In this document: piece by piece, positions 8,701-15,509 of the stretch
Layout: each line of letters begins with the position of its first letter
Numbering within the stretch: the first letter of the stretch is position 1
From: a virus
Length of the DNA stretch: 23,469 bases
Direction: 5' to 3' (one strand)
IMG/VR virus record: IMGVR_UViG_3300009183_000373
Span: 1 to 23,469 of that record
The notes under the pieces: model-generated
What the model was told of the DNA's origin: nothing
Seen by the model: only the letters and a program-made list of their open reading frames with translations
Databases searched by the model: none
Position numbers and translations under genes: made by a program

Positions 8701-9070
8701 GTTTGCCACCAAAATAAATGTCACCAAATGTAATTGTGTCTGGGCTAGAACCGCCAGTTACTTCACAAAGTGACATTACATAATAGAGGTCTTGATTGTC
8801 TGTGGTGATGCTTAGATCAGTAATCGTTCCACCAATAAATGAATTTCCATAAACAACTGGTAATTTATTGTTTGTGGCTGGTGCAACTTGTAAATTTACG
8901 CCTGTATTTAATGATGATTGATTGCTTAATCCAGAATTTGGCGGGTCAGATGCAAAGGTACTGGAAACAATAGATGATGCAACCATTTGAATAGCAAATG
9001 ACGCGACTGCCGCTTCTGCCGCAGTCAATGCAAATGTTTCAATCAACCATGTGGCAAGTATTTCTCCCAT
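5765..9070 (-). CDS. Tail tip/hub protein, lambda J-like (host specificity)
   Basis: I choose ATG 9070, whose A is the last base of the upstream TAA (TAATG), over a TTG four codons earlier; this gives 1101 residues. The order is: a hydrophobic N-terminus (about 4-38); a conserved J-like entry (LPVVYGNSFIGGTITDL, about 67-83); a hub body with SCDCLLKYNEIYGQWSAVV and LEAGDIVTV...GWVAKLFRI, as in phage-tail_3/J proteins; an fn3-like segment (about 505-615); and a C-terminal third with three copies of a small beta motif ending 'vxVNG...DY' (about 808-867, 975-1025, 1032-1101). J-type proteins form the central tip, contact the receptor and close the tail tube. Position and size support this. The receptor is unknown. 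Confidence 0.85.
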   Translation of the reverse strand: MGEILATWLIETFALTAAEAAVASFAIQMVASSIVSSTFASDPPNSGLSNQSSLNTGVNLQVAPATNNKLPVVYGNSFIGGTITDLSITTDNQDLYYVMSLCEVTGGSSPDTITFGDIYFGGKLCVFDGTDQTKVVGLTDQSTGTTDSTVSGHLYIYLYNNGSNSPVNSSQSAISVMQSSGLTYTWDSTKLMSNCAFAIVHLNYNQNAGITNIQQTQFEITNSRNSAGDVLYDYLSNTRYGAAIPTSQIDTASLTALNTYCNQVITFTPYTGGSATQPRFKMNGFIDTTKPVMQNLQVITDSCDCLLKYNEIYGQWSAVVQSPTYTVAMNINDSNMISTIGISSLDISNTFNIAQCQYPDITINSAFNTTQIDLATVAPDLLYPNEPVNLQTIQLNLCNNNVQAQLLGTRFLKSARMDLQVTCSINFVGLQLEAGDIVTVTNANYGWVAKLFRISKVVQRIANDGAITADLTLMNFDPTVFDDASITQFNPPDNTGLPDPNIFGTVPAPTISNILVSAPIPSFQVNVTTSSAGITQYAEVWYSAFSSPSASQLIFAGTTAVQSNGTPYGNSVAMPPVTVSGIPTGNWYFFSRMVNSMATSAFSPASSAIDWRPLTFQFSDRYLGVAYGTSTSGAGFSLSPTGKTYFGLHNQPDTTVSTNPSDYIWYDANPDFGSDNFLLFSNRQSRIFSFATGGAVYASQTGSYVPSDTTTFDQSLWSALPDGLNMIDLDTRTGQLIRVGTSAVSSADGLIKVVNNQTGQIIAQLDRFLNFGEGVNQKTFPVSALTIDVYGRVVGVVDPDTFYFTASVFTATAGQTSFSVTHTVGQVLVFKNGILLGLADYTETSTTVVLGVACSVNDRVVILNMRAISTLSYYEPLNITVASVATSTVTYSTSSSPYQYINAGDKITFVNAGTPTQYTVSTVNYTTRQITFTTSPTGLVAGTPLYRYRNAGTAYTPFSRYDITWSSGSSYTPMTWDLRSGFELVFVNGSIYNEIDYDITSGALNGFPDVVSGSMSVIQFAENSFSVPCSAVTNTLTTTVTGQTVYSFNHNTDAFQIYANGAMLVDGVDFTENPTTYTLAVTPTNSYTILQQQTFARAGAA

Positions 9071-9486
9071 TACATTACCCAATCATTAGATCGTTTGGTT
9101 GCGCCAAGTTTAGACAAATCCGCATCAGAATATGTTGAAATGTAGAACTGCGTTATATCGCCTTTGCGTTTCATTCTTTTGCCCAATTCAATATATTTTT
9201 TTATCAGCATTACGCTGGTTTTTTTGCTTTTTGCATACCACATGGTTTCTTGCAATATATATACATTTGGTATCCAAAAACAAGGCGCGCGCATAGCACA
9301 CAAAAACCCATCATCTTCAATTAGCACAAAACCCATACCAGCATAGATTTTTGCTAGTTGTTCATCCACATAAGTACCAGACCATTTATCTATTTGATGC
9401 GACAAAGCATTTCCATAATCTCTATGGTAATCCTTTAAGAATTCTTTAATTCTTTCATTATCAAATTTGTTGGCTAGACGAATCAT
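9070..9486 (-). CDS. GNAT-fold protein (acetyltransferase-like) in the tail tip module
   Basis: This 138-residue protein follows the GNAT layout: a helix-rich start (KFDNERIKEFLKDYHRDYGN), strands at GMGFVLIEDDGFLCAMR (50-66), and the signature strand VYILQETMWYAKSK (75-88), followed by the long helix SVMLIKKYIELGKRMKRKG. The acetyl-CoA loop is degenerate: the usual R/Q-x-x-G-x-G/A after the fourth strand reads SKKTSV. It may therefore be a weak enzyme or a structural GNAT fold. Both neighbours overlap it by 1-4 nt, so it is firmly part of the tail operon. T7 gp13 is a known virion protein with acetyltransferase-like similarity; the comparison with it is my inference. Confidence 0.7.
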   Translation of the reverse strand: MIRLANKFDNERIKEFLKDYHRDYGNALSHQIDKWSGTYVDEQLAKIYAGMGFVLIEDDGFLCAMRAPCFWIPNVYILQETMWYAKSKKTSVMLIKKYIELGKRMKRKGDITQFYISTYSDADLSKLGATKRSNDWVM

Positions 9487-10070
9487 GCTGTTTTACCAAA
9501 TGGATAATAAATTGTTGATACATAGCCGACCCGTGCCATGCTTGTGTCACCAGCGTTATAAAACTGCCAACTTTGATCATTGGTAAATCTTCCAGCAATC
9601 CTGTTTTGAAGAATGATTTGTATGCTTGATGCAGTAACTGAAATAGTACCTATATACATCCGCGCATCTTCCATCCATTGTTCACCAATATTAAAGTTGT
9701 TTACATAGCCGTAAAAATATTGATACAAACCGCCCGTGCCACCACCAGTAATTAGATTGCCATCAACATCAAAAAAGCCTTTCCACATTGTTATCTGTGA
9801 ACCTTTAATGTCTTGTGATAACACCCAACCAAGCAAAGCCGTGTCAATGCCAACAAGTGTCAATGATGTTTGATTTGCAGTAGATTTAAGATCGCGTTGA
9901 ACATCCGCAATGTTTACCAATGAACCCAATCCATCAAATGTACCAATGCCAGAAATAGTTAATGCTGTTGGGGTTGTAGCAAACCGATATGTCGCAATTG
10001 GCGTAATAACTTGCACAAAATCCGCATAGCGAATATTGCTTGTATTTTGGACTGGTGCTATAACATTCAT
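9483..10070 (-). CDS. Minor tail protein (gpL/hub-adaptor-like)
   Basis: This 195-residue, largely beta protein sits where lambda has gpL, between the post-tape-measure gene and the hub. The segment QITMWKGFFDVDGNL (about 92-106) and the end segment NRIAGRFTNDQSWQFYNAGDTSMARVGYV resemble DUF2163-like baseplate hub proteins, which often end with 'R..g.Rft...q...f.gD.....'. The family match is by eye only. The start ATG overlaps the upstream stop (ATGA) and the end overlaps the GNAT start in the same way. It probably forms part of the tail tip ring. Confidence 0.6.
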   Translation of the reverse strand: MNVIAPVQNTSNIRYADFVQVITPIATYRFATTPTALTISGIGTFDGLGSLVNIADVQRDLKSTANQTSLTLVGIDTALLGWVLSQDIKGSQITMWKGFFDVDGNLITGGGTGGLYQYFYGYVNNFNIGEQWMEDARMYIGTISVTASSIQIILQNRIAGRFTNDQSWQFYNAGDTSMARVGYVSTIYYPFGKTA

Positions 10071-10753
10071 AGGACTAACTCAAATGCTTTGAATGTAGAG
10101 TTCCACGCCACAAATGAATCGTTGGTCATTGGCACTAGCGTATAAGTTGGATACTGTTGCAAAATAATTGGAAATGTTACGCCTGTGTAGGTATTGCCAC
10201 CCATAGAAACTGTTGTGCCGTATTGCCCTATAACGGCATTTATTGCACTTCCTAATGGACCATTGATTAGGTTTCTATGCACAGGAATAGTCACAGTAGA
10301 ACCAGAACCGCGCAAAACATCTTGTGTGGCAATGTAGGTATACAAACCGACTTGGCAGAAATCGCCAGCCTTAACAATGTATGCGCTAGATGAAATGGAT
10401 GGTAGGCTTCCAAGAACTAAATTCTTTGCGGCAGAACTGGTTTGCCATTGACACGCAGAAATTTGTGCGCTGGTCATATTGCCTTGGTAAGCAATGTAGT
10501 TAACCCAACCAGTAGAACCAAAATTTAAATACTGCGCCAAGGATTTGTCATAGTAACGAAGGTTTGCCAGCAAAGCCCGATTAGTGCTGTATTGCAAATA
10601 ATTGTTTGGCTTAAACTCAAACTGAAACGGCACGACTGTGATAATTTCAGAAGTAGAAATTCGCTGATTGCGCGAAATGACTTGTCCAACAAATCGTTGG
10701 TCATTGATTGCCACAGATTCGGCAATAGCAAGAATGTCGTTTATGTTTGCCAT
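10067..10753 (-). CDS. Minor tail/distal tail protein (gpM-position)
   Basis: This 228-residue protein begins three bases after the tape measure stop, with AGGT upstream of its ATG. It is rich in Ser, Thr, Tyr and beta-forming residues, with no signal peptide or membrane helix. Segments such as ITVVPFQFEFKPNNYLQYSTNR and NTYTGVTFPIILQQYPTYTLVP do not let me name a family. Directly after the tape measure, siphoviruses usually encode the distal tail protein or gpM, so a tail tip role is likely from context alone. Confidence 0.6.
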   Translation of the reverse strand: MANINDILAIAESVAINDQRFVGQVISRNQRISTSEIITVVPFQFEFKPNNYLQYSTNRALLANLRYYDKSLAQYLNFGSTGWVNYIAYQGNMTSAQISACQWQTSSAAKNLVLGSLPSISSSAYIVKAGDFCQVGLYTYIATQDVLRGSGSTVTIPVHRNLINGPLGSAINAVIGQYGTTVSMGGNTYTGVTFPIILQQYPTYTLVPMTNDSFVAWNSTFKAFELVL

Positions 10754-10756
10754 GTT

Positions 10757-12694
10757 TTACCTAGTTTGCGGCAATGATCGTTGTGCGGTCTGGTTTGCCG
10801 CCCAGACTGCGCTTTTGTTTTTAGCCAAAAACTGTGTGGCTGACTGCGTGTCTATCGCGCTCATTTGCGCTATGTATGGACCATTGTAGGTAACGCTTGG
10901 TTGATTGCTACCCATAGCACTACTAAGCATATTGTTTGGAATTACTGTTCCAGAACTGCTAGGCACAATCAATTCTGGACCACGCTCGCCAACAATGTAT
11001 GGGCTATTTGCGTTTATACCGCCACCATCTGCGCGGTAATTAACATCTGGGTTAAATATATTAGCGGGTGAACCACCACTAAACAAAGAACTAAACATTC
11101 CCATTCCACCTATTGATTTAAAAATAGATAGGGCTTGCGCTTTAAGTTGAATAGCAATAATGTCTTGAATGATGCTTTGGGCTAATGATTTAAAAGATAG
11201 TTTTCCTGTACGCACAAAGTTATCTAGCGCGGAATTCATGTTACCCATGACCGATTCAAAAGCCATTTGTCCACGCTCTAATTCTGTTGTTGCATTGCGG
11301 AAATAATCCCCCATAGCCAAACCAAAACCTTGCTCAAAAGTACCTTCGCGAACTGATTTAATTGCTTGATTTCTTGCCCTTGCAAGTCTTTCTGCTTCGT
11401 CTGCTATTGCTTGTTCTGTTTTTAATAATTCAACTTTGGATTCTTTATCCAAAATATTATCTCTGCTAATCGCCTTCATCTTTTCCGCACGATTGCTTTC
11501 TATTTCATACAAGTCTTTAGAAAGTTGCACATCTTCTTGTCTCATGTGCAAACCTTTTATGCTTAATTCAAACATTGCTTGTTGGTCTTTTAATGATTTT
11601 TCTTCAACCATTTGACGCAATGCAACTGTGTGATAAGCATCAACTTCTTTGCGTAATGTTTCCATTCGCAACTTATCTTGATCTTGTAAGTCTTTATTGA
11701 TAATGCGGTTTCTAGCAAGTTCTAATGCTTTTAACTTTTCTGCTTCTGCATCTCTACCTACTTTTGTTAATCTTTTTGGCGAACCATTAGGTTTATTTGC
11801 ATCCCATCCTTCGCCAGACCCAGAATCAAATGAACCTAATTCTTGTATTCTTTTAAATCTAGCGTATTCGTCATTAAACTTTTTTAGTTTTTCTGTATTT
11901 GCGCCAAACATGGCAAAACCAAATGCAGAAGAAAAGTCAATCAACATTTTCATGTTGCGACCTAAATTATTAAAGGCATCTGATAGTTTGTCTATTTCAT
12001 GTAATGAAGATTCCAGCCATTGCGTAAATTTCAATGCTGGTGTTCCAACAAATGCAGTAAAGGTTATTAAGACTTCATGCGTAATCTTGTGTAACATATC
12101 CCATGCTTTAGCGGCATCTTCAATGCTTTTGGCTTGCTCTTTTGATACATGACTAGTTTTTTCCATGTCTTCAGCAACGCCAGCAACTTCTGCACCTTTC
12201 ATTGCCCTACCAAGTATTTCGTAAGCCCTTGCTTGCCGTGTTAATTGGTCTGGTATTTCTGATAAACCTTTTAATGTTTTGGCAAACAATTCTTCCATGC
12301 TCAAAGTACCTATGTCTTTGAGACTTATGCCAACATCTTTAAATGCCTTTTGCGCTTCAAAAGAACCAGTAGCCGCTTTGTCTACAAAGGCTGTAAATGC
12401 ATTTAATATTTTTCCAGCATTTTCTGCACTACCGCCATTTTGGTCTAAGGCTTCACCCAACTTTAAAACTGTGGTGATAGCCATGTCATTGGCTTTGGCA
12501 ACATCAGATATTGAATCCGCAAATTCCAATGCCTTATAGGTCATGGCGGCAAATGCGGTTGCGCCTACTGTTGCAAATGTTTTTGCTTGTGATGCGAATT
12601 CAGACAGGTCTTTTTTGGCGGCTTCTATGCCTTTGGAAAACTCCGCGCTATCGATACCAAGTCTTACACCTAGTCTAGCAATCGTATTAGCCAT
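10757..12694 (-). CDS. Tail tape measure protein
   Basis: At 645 residues this is the longest helical protein in the tail block and lies directly after the G/T chaperones. The N-terminus (MANTIARLGVRLGIDSAEFS) and the helical stretch to about residue 150 are typical of phage tail tape measure proteins. The middle (about 310-440) is charged coiled coil. Hydrophobic patches occur near 205-260 and 525-545. The C-terminus has SFKSLAQSIIQDIIAIQLKA and the common signature YIVGERGPELIVPSSSGTV (about 566-584). It sets tail length and passes into the host on DNA ejection. At about 1.5 angstrom per residue it predicts a tail near 95 nm. It overlaps the T frame by 8 nt. Confidence 0.93.
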   Translation of the reverse strand: MANTIARLGVRLGIDSAEFSKGIEAAKKDLSEFASQAKTFATVGATAFAAMTYKALEFADSISDVAKANDMAITTVLKLGEALDQNGGSAENAGKILNAFTAFVDKAATGSFEAQKAFKDVGISLKDIGTLSMEELFAKTLKGLSEIPDQLTRQARAYEILGRAMKGAEVAGVAEDMEKTSHVSKEQAKSIEDAAKAWDMLHKITHEVLITFTAFVGTPALKFTQWLESSLHEIDKLSDAFNNLGRNMKMLIDFSSAFGFAMFGANTEKLKKFNDEYARFKRIQELGSFDSGSGEGWDANKPNGSPKRLTKVGRDAEAEKLKALELARNRIINKDLQDQDKLRMETLRKEVDAYHTVALRQMVEEKSLKDQQAMFELSIKGLHMRQEDVQLSKDLYEIESNRAEKMKAISRDNILDKESKVELLKTEQAIADEAERLARARNQAIKSVREGTFEQGFGLAMGDYFRNATTELERGQMAFESVMGNMNSALDNFVRTGKLSFKSLAQSIIQDIIAIQLKAQALSIFKSIGGMGMFSSLFSGGSPANIFNPDVNYRADGGGINANSPYIVGERGPELIVPSSSGTVIPNNMLSSAMGSNQPSVTYNGPYIAQMSAIDTQSATQFLAKNKSAVWAANQTAQRSLPQTR

Positions 12695-13046
12695 TCTTGA
12701 ACCTATCCTGTTTGAAATCTGGGGCTTGGGTCATAAACGCCAGAAGACTATTATTAACTGATGCTTTCTTGTCTTGTTCGCTCAATGGCGGATAAATGTA
12801 ATCATACGCGCTACCCAAAATGTTGGCTAGTTTATAAGGGCGGGAATTTGCCTGTCTCATGTAATTAAATACACCAGCAGTTAGCGACCCTAAAACTTCC
12901 AATGTCGCACGATTTCCAATCATGCCATCTGCATACATTGTCTGGATTTGTGCCATTGTTATATCGTCTATGTCTGCAAGTGAATCATGTGTATGCCCAT
13001 TGAAGATCATTGCGACTTCAACTTGTTTCCTCAATGAGCCAATCAG
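12687..13046 (-). CDS. T extension of the G-T tail assembly chaperone (made by -1 frameshift)
   Basis: This frame is in -1 relation to the upstream G gene and is open from the slippery site onwards. After G codon 160 it adds 119 residues (LIGS, then RKQVEVAMIF near its start), giving a G-T fusion of about 279 residues. Read alone it could only begin at TTG 13034, which lacks a ribosome site, so frameshifting is the better explanation. In lambda, G and G-T coat and chaperone the tape measure and recruit tail tube protein; G-T is made at a low ratio. Position just before the tape measure, with an 8-nt overlap, fits fully. The sequence itself shows no family motif that I can name. Confidence 0.85.
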   Translation of the reverse strand: MIGSLRKQVEVAMIFNGHTHDSLADIDDITMAQIQTMYADGMIGNRATLEVLGSLTAGVFNYMRQANSRPYKLANILGSAYDYIYPPLSEQDKKASVNNSLLAFMTQAPDFKQDRFKNG

Positions 13047-13525
13047 TTTCCCCGTGATTCCTTATATGTTGGGCTAATCGCTTCTGAAATCTTTTCAATC
13101 AAAGTGATCTGCACCGCCATTGGAAATTCTGCTTCCACTTCTTCATAAGTTAAGTCGGCTAATGAATCGGCTTCATTTTCTGGAATAAGCAACTTAATAA
13201 ATTCAGTTATGCGGTTTTGGGTCATCAACTTTAGTTTGGCAGTCTCGCGCATAGACCGACCATTTACCAGAATGTCGTTATCAACAAATTGGAATTCTTC
13301 AGTCTCTTGCCCTTTGAATTGTTCCAAGGGTTTTGCGATCTGGTCATAGACCAACGCAATATCTTCTTCTTTTGGATTCTGGATGCGCTCATACATGGCA
13401 TCCGATTCAGCCACAGTTGGCACTCTGACTTTGAAGTTATAACCGCCTAGTTCAAACTGACGAATGAATAAGCCTTTGCGTTTGCCCTCATATTGAGAGC
13501 CAAGAAGGGATGCTAATTTTGTCAT
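13043..13525 (-). CDS. Tail assembly chaperone, G-like
   Basis: This 160-residue, acidic, mostly helical protein begins MTKLASLLGSQYEGKRKGLF and has a strand-rich segment FELGGYNFKVRVPTVAESD (about 24-42), which is common in phage tail assembly chaperones. Many Glu and Asp residues lie around PENEADSLADLTYEEVEAEF. It stands two frames upstream of the tape measure and ends with a slippery heptamer, the diagnostic arrangement of the lambda G/T pair. It starts 12 nt after the gp10-like gene, with AGG as the ribosome site. The short form should be the abundant one and is not expected in the finished virion. Confidence 0.85.
   Translation of the reverse strand: MTKLASLLGSQYEGKRKGLFIRQFELGGYNFKVRVPTVAESDAMYERIQNPKEEDIALVYDQIAKPLEQFKGQETEEFQFVDNDILVNGRSMRETAKLKLMTQNRITEFIKLLIPENEADSLADLTYEEVEAEFPMAVQITLIEKISEAISPTYKESRGN
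13046..13052 (-). other. Programmed -1 frameshift slippery heptamer GGGAAAC
   Basis: In the G reading frame the codons are CGG GGA AAC TGA. The heptamer G GGA AAC fits the X XXY YYZ rule and is followed at once by the G stop codon. Slipping back one base places tRNAs on GGG AAA and continues into the T frame. Lambda uses GGGAAAG at the same gene boundary. A Shine-Dalgarno-like AAGGA (13063-13059) lies 6 nt upstream. A 6-bp hairpin, TTGAAG/CTTCAA (13021-13000), lies 24 nt downstream, farther than usual. Confidence 0.88.
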
Positions 13526-13537
13526 GTCTTTTACCTA

Positions 13538-14104
13538 TCATTTAATGTTTTTCGCCCTGAATTGCTCAACGCGCCTTCCGATTATCTCACCAAGTTTGTT
13601 AGCCACGGCAGTTGCGTTTGTCTCTAACGCTGGTCGCATAAATGGATTTGCCCCGTTGTGGGCAGAACCAAACTCTTGGGCAATAGCCCTAGCGTCATAA
13701 GGAAAGTTTAGGGATGCGGCATATTCTTTAAACTTCTTTCTATAAGCCGTTTTATCTGTGGCATACAAAGACGCATTTTCTGCATAGAACTGTTGGCGTT
13801 TCTTTTTAGGAAAGGCTTTAGTTGTCACCAGAGCAATGACAGTATCAGTCGGGCTTGAATACTTTGAACGCTGGTCACGCTTGTTAGGTCTACGCGCTTC
13901 AATCTGCAATGTTCTAGCAAGATCGCCTGTGTCTTTGGGGGCTAGTAGTTTTGCAGTTGCTAGAACGGGTTTCATGGCTTCCCGTGCGGCTGGCACTAAC
14001 ACTTTGCTGGTTGCCTTTTTATCGCCTATTTCATTTGCTAATTCGTCAAATACGGCTAATGCTTCACTCAGTCCAGTTACCTCAACTTTACTGTAAGTAG
14101 CCAT
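13538..14104 (-). CDS. HK97 gp10-like neck/tail protein
   Basis: This 188-residue basic protein begins MATYSKVEVTGLSEALAVFDELANE and continues with an amphipathic helix and VLVPAAREAMKPVLATAKLLAPKDTGDLARTL (about 36-67), the usual pattern of the HK97 gp10 family. AHNGANPFMRPALE (about 148-161) is also typical ('..nPFlrPA.e'). The family is found at the head-tail junction or in tail completion. It begins one base after the preceding stop. It is displaced: the gene usually precedes the tail terminator and tube, but here it follows them. Confidence 0.8.
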   Translation of the reverse strand: MATYSKVEVTGLSEALAVFDELANEIGDKKATSKVLVPAAREAMKPVLATAKLLAPKDTGDLARTLQIEARRPNKRDQRSKYSSPTDTVIALVTTKAFPKKKRQQFYAENASLYATDKTAYRKKFKEYAASLNFPYDARAIAQEFGSAHNGANPFMRPALETNATAVANKLGEIIGRRVEQFRAKNIK

Positions 14105-14105
14105 A

Positions 14106-14330
14106 TCAAGCCTTCTTGCTAATCACCCGTTGGAATAATTCGTTGTTAAGTTCAATTACATAATCAACAACTTGGGATGGTGTTAACTTATCCGCATGGT
14201 TGGCGGCAATTTGGTGCGCCAGCGTAATGCCAATAATCTTCTGTTGCAAAAACCCAAACCATTGCTTGTTTCCCGTGTCGGCTTGCGATACCAAAAAGCC
14301 AAGCAGATCGTTTGAGTCTTTTATTTGCAT
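14106..14330 (-). CDS. Small protein of the tail module, unknown
   Basis: This 74-residue protein starts directly on the base after the preceding stop (TAAATG) and ends one base before the gp10-like start, so it is well embedded in the operon. It is mainly helical (NDLLGFLVSQADTGNKQWFGFLQQKIIGITLAHQIAANHADKL) with a charged end, RVISKKA. There is no signal peptide or obvious motif. It may be an accessory tail assembly factor, but nothing in the sequence proves this. Confidence 0.65.
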   Translation of the reverse strand: MQIKDSNDLLGFLVSQADTGNKQWFGFLQQKIIGITLAHQIAANHADKLTPSQVVDYVIELNNELFQRVISKKA

Positions 14331-14558
14331 TTATTCTTTTGTTGTTTCTACTGGTGTTTCAACTGGTGCGGTTTCCTGTTTTACAACTGGATTCCATTTA
14401 GCCAAGGCTTGCAATGCAACCATTTCGGCTGAATCGGGGTCTGCCTTTGTGATTGCTTGTGCAACTTCATTAGCATCCACAACCTGACCCTTCGCTAAAA
14501 GGGTTAGGTCGGAATAACTGCTGACCATTACCGCCAGCACATCTTTTAGTTTAGCCAT
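14331..14558 (-). CDS. Small acidic-tailed protein after the tail tube, unknown
   Basis: I choose ATG 14558, one base after the tail tube stop (TAATATG), giving 75 residues. A GTG at 14594 in the same frame would overlap the tube gene by 35 nt and is less likely. The protein is helical (MAKLKDVLAVMVSSYSDLTL), then ADPDSAEMVALQALAKWNPV, and ends in a Pro-Glu-Thr rich tail (VETPVETTKE). No family is recognised. Its place, between the tube gene and the chaperones, suggests an accessory role in tail assembly. Confidence 0.6.
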   Translation of the reverse strand: MAKLKDVLAVMVSSYSDLTLLAKGQVVDANEVAQAITKADPDSAEMVALQALAKWNPVVKQETAPVETPVETTKE

Positions 14559-14559
14559 A

Positions 14560-15054
14560 TTAAGTGCTTGCAGTCCAGCCGTACTGATTGCCACGGGGAT
14601 GGATAGTAAAAGTTACTTTGGCTTCAGCGTTTGGTTGGCTGTCAATTTGCCACTCGCTAACGCGACCATTGAAGGCGTAGTTAACGATTCCTGTGCCATC
14701 AGTAGCAGAGATAACAAAGGTGCGGTCAATCATGCCGTTGTAAGCATCACCGCGCAACAACAACAATACTGTATCGCTTGGATTCCATGCGGCAGTAATT
14801 GTCATGCTGGTAGGTGCAGACTGCGTTGGGATTTTGTCTGATTGGCGTGAACCAGCGACAGAAAAAGATGCCATAGCGTCATCTTGACCAAATGCGGGGA
14901 TTGCTTCCACAGGCACTAGATTTCCAGAAATTGCCAATGCGCTTACGCTTGCGTAAACAGAAAGGTTAGCCACAGTCAAAGGCGTTGGGGTTGCGCTTGG
15001 TTGGGCATATAGCGTTGCTGAGAAACCAGCAAGAATTTTAGCGGGTAGTGCCAT
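14560..15054 (-). CDS. Major tail (tube) protein
   Basis: This 164-residue beta-rich protein has the features of a siphovirus tube subunit: MALPAKILAGFSATLYAQPS at the start, repeated strands (SMTITAAWNPSDTVLLLLRG, about 83-102), and a C-terminal FNGRVSEWQIDSQPNAEAKVTFTIHPRG typical of tube proteins. The ribosome site GAAGGA lies 8 nt before the ATG in a 38-nt gap, stronger than most sites here, which fits high expression. It follows the tail terminator gene. A domain search could separate it from a minor tail protein, but its order and ribosome site support the tube. Confidence 0.75.
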   Translation of the reverse strand: MALPAKILAGFSATLYAQPSATPTPLTVANLSVYASVSALAISGNLVPVEAIPAFGQDDAMASFSVAGSRQSDKIPTQSAPTSMTITAAWNPSDTVLLLLRGDAYNGMIDRTFVISATDGTGIVNYAFNGRVSEWQIDSQPNAEAKVTFTIHPRGNQYGWTAST

Positions 15055-15092
15055 TTTGATTTTCCTTCAAAAAAAGAGTTTGTGAAATTATC

Positions 15093-15509
15093 TTATGTTG
15101 GTACATCAATTGTGCAATCCAGAAAAATCTGCGCCAATTTGTCTGTGTTGTCGTATGAGTTATATAACCATTGCACATCTGCTTTGGAAACATAAACCTG
15201 ATTGGGCGAACCGCCTAAAAGACCGCTATACCCGTGCAACGATTGTAGTATCAAATTACTGATTGTGAAACCATCTTCTATTAGTTGGGTAAATATAGAA
15301 ATCTGGAATGTTGGGGTATCTATGCCTTTTACGCCCTGATAAATACCCGTGTAAACGGGTTGATGGACATTGCGTAAATTCCAAGTAATGAACTTGGGTT
15401 GCGTTGCAAAGTTGCGGTTAAAAGACGCATATACAGGCACAGGCGTAACAATCTGTTCCAACTGATACTGGATAGCCTTGCCATATAGAACGGGGTTCAT
15501 TTGTGCCAT
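15093..15509 (-). CDS. Tail terminator/completion protein (DUF3168-like)
   Basis: This 138-residue protein has the DUF3168 (HK97 gp11/SPP1 gp17-type) outline: an N-terminal helix (ALYG-type, LYGKAIQYQLEQIVTPVPVY), a central strand followed by a helix where partners pack (TPTFQISIFTQLIEDGFTIS, about 66-85), and NSYDNTDKLAQIFLDCTIDV at the end, matching 'y......y...ld..v'. Such proteins cap the finished tail and join it to the head. It overlaps the head closure gene by 1 nt (TAATG). The match is by eye. Confidence 0.65.
   Translation of the reverse strand: MAQMNPVLYGKAIQYQLEQIVTPVPVYASFNRNFATQPKFITWNLRNVHQPVYTGIYQGVKGIDTPTFQISIFTQLIEDGFTISNLILQSLHGYSGLLGGSPNQVYVSKADVQWLYNSYDNTDKLAQIFLDCTIDVPT

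Noticed and set aside
5765-9082. Hub protein starting at TTG 9082
   Set aside because: ATG 9070 gives a TAATG stop-start overlap with the preceding gene and needs no rare start codon.
11697-12152. Plus-strand open frame of 151 codons opposite the tape measure gene
   Set aside because: It lies wholly inside a well supported minus-strand gene, has no recognisable domain, and mirrors the codon pattern of the tape measure protein.
13000-13021. Hairpin TTGAAG/CTTCAA as the frameshift stimulator
   Set aside because: It is real on paper but lies 24 nt after the heptamer, beyond the usual 5-9 nt spacing, and is AT-rich; kept only as a note.
12687-13034. T frame as an independent gene starting at TTG 13034
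   Set aside because: No ribosome site precedes the TTG, while a correct slippery heptamer upstream joins it to G in the right phase.
14331-14594. Longer form of the 75-codon gene from GTG 14594
   Set aside because: It would overlap the tail tube gene by 35 nt; ATG 14558 lies one base after that gene's stop, as at neighbouring junctions.
15055-15092. Terminator before the tail tube gene, suggested by a run of seven T on the minus strand
   Set aside because: No GC-rich stem precedes the T-run.
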